This document shows, one piece after another, positions 56,142-64,000 of a stretch of DNA of 64,000 nt. The notes under the pieces were generated by a model. That model was not told the DNA's origin and searched no databases. It saw only the letters and a list, made by a program, of their open reading frames with translations. Each line of letters opens with the position of its first letter. Within the stretch, counting starts at the first letter, position 1. This DNA comes from Cyanophora paradoxa. Lineage: Eukaryota > Glaucocystophyceae > Cyanophorales > Cyanophoraceae. The DNA is taken from the NCBI GenBank assembly GCA_004431415.1, contig QPMI01000054.1, forward strand, positions 62,001 to 126,000, given 5' to 3'. Both the position numbers and the translations under genes were made by a program.

Positions 56142-56657
56142 CGGGGATCCTGAACCAGGCTGTAGCTTGCGTGGGGTTCAGGAGGCCCTAGGGCTGCGGG
56201 CGCGGCTGCCGCTGCAGGCCATGCCGGCCCATGCAATCGAAACGCTAGCCCCGGCACCGTTGACGCCACCCGGCGGCGCCGACGTCGTCGCGTACGCCGG
56301 CGCCGGCGCCGGGCGATACGGCGGCGCGCGGCGGCCCACACATAAAAGCCACGCCTTCAGCTTCGACGCGGACGATGAAAACTCATGCATGCGCATATAT
56401 ATCATGATCATGAGCGACGAAGCGGCCTTCACCAGGGGGCTCCCGCGAGGCGTACCCCTCCCATCTTCATCAGCCTGACAGCTTCTGCGAAGCTCAGCGT
56501 CTTCCTTTGCCGACTCTCTGGATTTCGCCATCTCTGCGGGACTGCTTGACCGCGGTTGGTGTCTGTCGGCCGGCCGCGGGGAGCAGTGCCCTCAAAGACC
56601 GACCACGCCGGTGCGCCGACCCGGCGCACGTGCCAAGTCGGCGCACGACCCGAATCG

Positions 56658-58599
56658 ATGAAGCTGATGAATTCCGTGCAGGCGCGGGGCTCCGCCCGTA
56701 GGAGGCCGGCGAGGTCGGTTGGATGGGTGCGCTGTTGTCGCTCGCGCGCGCCGCGGACGACCTCCGCTTTGAATGACGCCTGCGCAGACGGGGATCCACA
56801 GGATGGCGGGGCGGAGGACCCGCAGCAGCAGGACGGCGGAGACCCGCAGCAGCAGGACGGTGGAGACCCGCAGCAGCAGGACGCGAGCGGCACGGACGGG
56901 CAAGAGCAGCAGGGCGGCGCCGACGGCGGACAGCAGGAAGCAGCCGCGTCCGGCGGCGAACAGCAGATGAACAGCGAGGGCGCGCAGCCCGATTCCGGGG
57001 ACCAGCAGATGCCGCCCGAATCGAACCCCGACTCGGAAGCTGGCGGCTCGCCCGGCGGTGAGCAAGCTGGCGAGGACGGCGGCCAGCAAGCTGGCGAGGA
57101 CGGCGGCCAGCAAAGTGGCGAGGACGGCGGCGAAGCACCGCGGCAACAGGAGCGTGGCGGCCGCGGCGGCAAGGCTGGCAAGGGCGGCCGCGGCGGCAAG
57201 GGCGCGAAAGGCGCCAAGGGCAGCCGCGGCAGCAAGGGCAAGGCGCTTGCGAAGAAGGGCAAGGGCGGCAACAAGTTCAAGAGCGGCAAGAAGGGCGGCA
57301 AGGGCAAGGCGCTGGCCAAGAAGGGCGGCAAGGGCAAGGCGCTGGCCAAGAAGGGCGGCAAGGGCAAGGCGCTGGCCAAGAAGGGCGGCAAGGGCAAGGC
57401 GCTGGCCAAGAAGGGCGGCAAGGGCAAGGCGCTGGCCAAGAAGGGCGGCAAGGGCAAGGCGCTGGCCAAGAAGGGCGGCAAGGGCAAGGCGCTGGCCAAG
57501 AAGGGCGGCAAGGGCAAGGCGCTGGCCAAGAAGGGCGGCAAGGGCAAGGCGCTGGCCAAGAAGGGCGGCAAGGGCAAGGCGCTGGCCAAGAAGGGCGGCA
57601 AGGGCAAGGCGCTGGCCAAGAAGGGCGGCAAGGGCAAGGCGCTGGCCAAGAAGGGCGGCAAGGGCAAGAAGCCTGTCAAGAAGAGCGGCAAGGGCAAGAA
57701 GCCTGTCAAGAAGGGCACCAAGGGCAAGAAGCCTGTCAAGAAGGGCACCAAGGGCAAGAAGCCTGTCAAGAAGGGCACCAAGGGCAAGAAGCCTGTGAAG
57801 AAGACCATCCAGAAGCCTGGCAAGAAGGGCGTCAAGCAAGGCAAGCAGGGCAAGCAGGGCAAGCAGAAGATGGCTGCCCCCGACAAGCACGCCATGCCCG
57901 ACGACCAGGTGCGCGCCGGCGTGGCGAGGGCGGGGGTACCCTTGAGGGAGCGTTGCGGAGCCGCTGACGGGCCCCCGGCAGGTCGAGAAGGACGGACCCG
58001 TTCTGCAGCCGGGCCCCGTCGACCAGGTCCGCCCCCCGCCCCCCCCCCCCCCCCCCCGCCCCGCACCGCCCCGCACGCCGGGGCTGACCTCGCGCCGCGC
58101 AGTCCGACCTGGGAGACCCGGCCTTCCACTGCACCATGGACGAGCTGCTTCGGTACGGCACGGGGAACGCCGGTGCGCCCGTCCCCCGCACCCGAGCTCC
58201 GGCCGCGCGACGCCGGCCGACGCGCGCTCGCGCGCCCCCCGCAGCAAAATGCGTGGCGGACAAGCAGAAGATGATGTGCGACCCGAGCATGGGGACCGTG
58301 CCCGAGGCCTGCGCCCAGGCGCAGGCGCCGGCTCCGGCGGAGCGGCTGGACGCGTACATGCAGTACGCCTTCGACGGGGACGAGGGCGCCGCCTTCGACG
58401 CCGCCGCAGACGACGGCTCCGCCCTCGACGGGGCCGCCCAGGTGCCCCCCGCCCCTCGGCTCCCGCCGCCAGGCCCCTCACCCCGCGGCAGGGGGAGGGC
58501 GAGGGGTACGCGGAGGGCGGGGCGGGGCCGTTCGGCGGCGCGGCGGCGGCGCTCCTCTTCCTCCACGACGCCCCCGCCGGCCTCGAGCAGCTCCTCTAG
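56658..58599 (+). CDS. Long lysine-repeat protein with acidic tail (cluster subfamily A, gene 3)
   Basis: The main exon, from the acceptor-like CAG before 56784 (or an in-frame ATG at 56658), starts with Gln/Asp/Gly repeats (GDPQQQD, GGQQAGED). It then has a Gly/Lys stretch and 12 identical decapeptides KGGKGKALAK, followed by five KGTKGKKPVK-type units and KQGKQGKQGKQKM. Spliced exons follow: VEKDGPVLQPGPVDQV, DPAFHCTMDELLRYGTGNA, KCVADKQKMMCDPSMG with TVPEACAQAQ, LDAYMQYAFDGDEGAAF and GAGPFGGAAAALLFL ending GLEQLL at 58599. The extremely basic block next to acidic and cysteine parts recalls silaffin-like or matrix proteins; chromatin-binding H1-like proteins are an alternative. No signal peptide is visible, but the first exon may be missing from the model. 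Confidence 0.66.
57301..57810 (+). repeat. 30-bp coding minisatellite (17 units)
   Basis: Twelve perfectly identical 30-bp units (57301-57660, each AGGGCAAGGCGCTGGCCAAG plus AAGGGCGGCA) are followed by five units of a second type (57661-57810) containing AGGGCAAGAAGCCTGTCAAG. The unit length is ten codons, so copy-number change keeps the frame. Absence of any silent change among the twelve shows very recent expansion or homogenisation. Confidence 0.95.
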
Positions 58600-58999
58600 C
58601 CCCGCCCGCCCCGCGGGAGCTCGTGCGGGGTACGCGCACACGTTGCGGCATCGCCTCTCTCAACGCCCCCACTGGGCCACTTCAGTCTTTTTTGTAGTCC
58701 CACCGTATGCATGGCGGCTCCCTCTGCAGTGCTTGTGCAGTCAACTCATCAGTGGCATTCGCTTTCTCGCCGAGTGGGTCCGACGGGCGCCTCCACTTCG
58801 CCTGATTCCCCCTCCCATCCCCGCCCCCCGGGCCGACGCGGACACTCGGGCGCGCCGGGCGCGGGCATGGCCCCCCGGGCTGGCACGGCAGCGGAGCTCG
58901 CGACTCGTACTTCTAGTTCGCCGAGTCGGCCTCTGGGCCTGGGCCCCCGCCTAAAGCCAGACCAGGACGACCAGCTCCCGCCCTCCGAGACTTCCCGGA

Positions 59000-59415
59000 G
59001 TTCCCAGCTGTGGCGCCGCGGCGCCGCGCCGAGATGGCGAAGCTACGATGGCATACATTACACGCGCCAGACTCGCAGTTCTACAGGGCCGACGGGCCGA
59101 GTGGAGCGTGGCGGGGCCGGGGCCCGGGGGCCTGGGCCCTAGAGGAGGTGCTCGGAGGAGTCGAAGGCGGCGAGGGCGGCGTCGGGGGCGTCGGCGGCCG
59201 ACTCGTCGGCCCCCGCCCCGTCCTGCGCGGCGTCCCCCTCCAGGGCCCCCTGCGCATCCGGTGAGGGGGCGCCCCCGGCGGGGCGGGGCGGGGCGGGGCG
59301 GGGCGCGGGGGCGGCGCACGGCGTCGGCGGCGAAGTCGCCCTCGTCGACGAAGGCCGCCTCGCTCACGTGCGCCGAGTACGACTCCACGTGCTTCAGCCC
59401 CATCTTCGCGATCCG
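59000..59415 (-). repeat. Inverted repeat arm 2 (pairs with 55728-56141)
   Basis: Mirror copy of arm 1, carrying the 3' coding end and 3' flank of the minus-strand subfamily-B gene 3. Near-identity of non-coding flank as well as coding sequence points to recent duplication or ongoing gene conversion. Confidence 0.85.
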
Positions 59416-60304
59416 CTCCCTGATCCCCTTGCTGGCCTTCATGGGGCCCGCGCGCTTCGGGGCCGCGGCGGCGCCGCCCTCGCCCTCCACTTGGATGCCC
59501 AGAAACGCGTTCTGGTCGTCCTGCTCCGCGCCGTTCGAGCATTTGATGTCGCCGCGCTCGTTCTGCGCCCCGCGCGCGTGGCGCGGTGAGCGGGGCAGCG
59601 GGGGCGTGGCGGGGCGGGGCGGGGCGGGGCGGGGCGGAGCCGCGGACCTGGATGGCGTAGAAGTACTTCTTCGGGTTGCAGCACGCCACGACGGACTGTG
59701 ACGGGCGCCCCGCGCGGCGCACGCGTCGGCGGCGGGCGGGCGGCCGGCGGCGGGGGCGGGCCGGGGCTGCGCACGTCGCGCCACGCGGAGAGGCCGAGCT
59801 TGTCGCCGGGCTCCGCCTTCACGAGGACTTTGCCCACCTTTTTGACCTCCACCTTATTGACGGTCGCGTTCGCTAGCACCTGCGCGGGTCCGGTCGCACG
59901 GCCGCGGCGGCGGGCTTCGGGGCCACACGGCTCCCGCCCAGGGCGCACCGGAACGGGGACCTTGTACGACCACTTGCCCTGGGCGCACTTGAGCCCGTTT
60001 TTCTCGGCGATGACTGCGCGACAGCGGGCATCAGTCCGAGTCTCCGAACACACCCGGCGGCAGGTGCGCCCGCCGCCGGGCCGCCGGGCGGCCAGCGGCG
60101 AATCGTTCGGTCTGGAGGGCGAAACGCACTCCTGCCGAGGTCGTAGGTGCCGAAAGGGAGAGCCGGGTACTTTTTGAGCGTGAAACTCTGATCCAGGCAC
60201 ATGTCCTTAACTGGCACTGGCAAGACAAGGTTCGACCTATCGCAATCTTTATGATGTGCGTCGATGGGGATCTCCACAAGTTTCAAGAACGAGGGCGTGC
60301 TCAT
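59139..60304 (-). CDS. Cysteine-containing protein with acidic tail (cluster subfamily B, gene 3)
   Basis: The minus-strand ATG at 60304 opens MSTPSFLKLVEIPIDAHHK, matching MSKPDLL of the 54.9-kb paralogue; a further in-frame ATG lies at 60343. Exons continue MCLDQSFTLKKYPALPFGT with YDLGR, IIAEKNGLKCAQGKWSYK, VLANATVNKVEVKKVGKVL, GDKLGLSAWRDV, SVVACCNPKKYFYAIQ, GDIKCSNGAEQDDQNAFLG, then KMGLKHVESYSAHVSEAAF and an acidic end stopping at 59139. Intron positions are the same as in the paralogue, for example the phase-1 junction after GR. The N-terminal half has diverged clearly while the last ~270 bases are almost unchanged, a pattern typical of partial gene conversion. Function unknown. Confidence 0.66.
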
Positions 60305-60343
60305 CGTGCCACGCTTGTCAGACGGTGAACTGCGAGCTGGCAT

Positions 60344-60883
60344 CTCAGCGACCGCAGCGGCGAGAGATCAGCAAGAAAGCGACCCAGCACCTGGTAGTCG
60401 GCTGAACTTGACCAGGGAAGCACCGCAAAGACCGGCTTGTATCAGGAGCCCGGGTACGCGCGCAACTGAAACGCCTCTTCCCGAAACGAGCCTCCTTCGG
60501 AGCCGAACCATTGCTCCCGGATGTCGAAGCGCGGCGCGGACGAGGTCAGCGGTGGGCGGGAGGATGGGGCGAAGCGACAGAACACAGCGTCGTGCGTCGT
60601 TTTCTTGCCCCGTTCCTCGTTTCATGGGTCGGGGCCGTTCCGATGGGGCTCGGCTCGCCGCCCCCGGGCGCTCGTCCATCGCGGCGAGAGCGAAGCGCTG
60701 TGGGATACCTGAGGCAGTGCTGACGCCCTCCGCCTCTCGCAGCTCGCCGCACGGGGACGACCCGAAGGTCCGTGCGATCACAGCGCATCGCGAGCACGCG
60801 GGGTCTCGCGAGCGCGCCGAACGCGATCCTGTATATGTAAGCACCAGCTTACCCTGGGTGCGCGCTACGCGCAGCCGATAAAG
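60344..60883. other. Divergent intergenic region before PRP5
   Basis: It lies between the subfamily-B gene 3 start and the helicase start. I see no supported exon. Short open frames on both strands here lack domain or splice support. It probably carries both promoters. Confidence 0.5.

Positions 60884-64000
<3,117 letters not shown>

Noticed and set aside
57301-57660. CRISPR-like array of 30-bp repeats
   Set aside because: Units are directly adjacent with no spacers, lie within a coding exon and encode a decapeptide; the genome is eukaryotic.
56592-58481. 629-codon minus-strand open frame with LALAALLGQR repeats
   Set aside because: It is the antisense of the lysine-repeat block; repeats of 30 bp keep all frames open. 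The + strand has paralogues, splice sites and family-conserved cysteines.

Overview
This is a nuclear segment from a eukaryote, almost certainly a microalga or a related protist. Genes are multi-exon and densely packed. Most introns are about 50-100 nt and very GC-rich. They often begin GTACCCCC, GTGCGC or, unusually, GCGCGCC, and end in CAG. Gene-bearing DNA is strongly GC-rich; about 21-36 kb and 41-42.5 kb are visibly richer in A+T. A probable plastid-lumen protein and a DnaJ protein with a transit-peptide-like leader suggest a photosynthetic lineage. Haptophyte- or pelagophyte-type algae with GC-rich genomes would fit, but the taxon is inferred and not proven. All exon models below were joined by eye from protein similarity and splice signals, so outer limits and individual junctions are approximate.

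Layout. 0-20.9 kb is compact housekeeping DNA: a DnaJ-domain protein (5' end outside the window), a large unidentified alpha-helical protein, an F-box/leucine-rich-repeat protein (-), a SKA1-type kinetochore protein (+), an eIF4B-like/MA3 translation factor (-), a short-chain dehydrogenase (+), an SDE2 homologue (-) and a probable thylakoid-lumen protein (+). Genes mostly alternate in strand, with short divergent promoters (about 100-350 bp) and close convergent ends.

20.9-25.7 kb is A+T-richer non-coding DNA. It holds two copies of a hAT-type miniature inverted-repeat transposon with perfect 8-bp target-site duplications, an unrelated terminal-inverted-repeat element and several smaller repeats and hairpins. 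25.7-41.1 kb reads best as one very long receptor-like protein kinase: hydrophobic N-terminus, kelch-like propeller, about 12 fibronectin-III-like domains each on one phase-1/phase-1 exon, a second propeller-like region, a transmembrane helix and an intact Ser/Thr-type kinase domain. An almost identical ~985-bp two-exon unit is tandemly repeated three times, plus half a copy.

41.1-42.5 kb is non-coding and ends in a poly-G/poly-C hairpin. A secreted/membrane alpha/beta-hydrolase of prolyl-oligopeptidase type (-) and a kynurenine-3-monooxygenase-like flavoprotein (+) follow from a shared divergent promoter. 50.2-60.3 kb is a cluster of six related genes not matched to any named family: three lysine-rich/acidic proteins (one with 12 identical 30-bp repeats) interleaved with three cysteine-containing proteins. 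A duplicated ~330-bp intergenic block and a ~410-bp inverted repeat knit the cluster together. The window ends inside a PRP5/DDX46 spliceosomal RNA helicase. SDE2 and PRP5 both act in pre-mRNA splicing, which is of interest given the odd introns.
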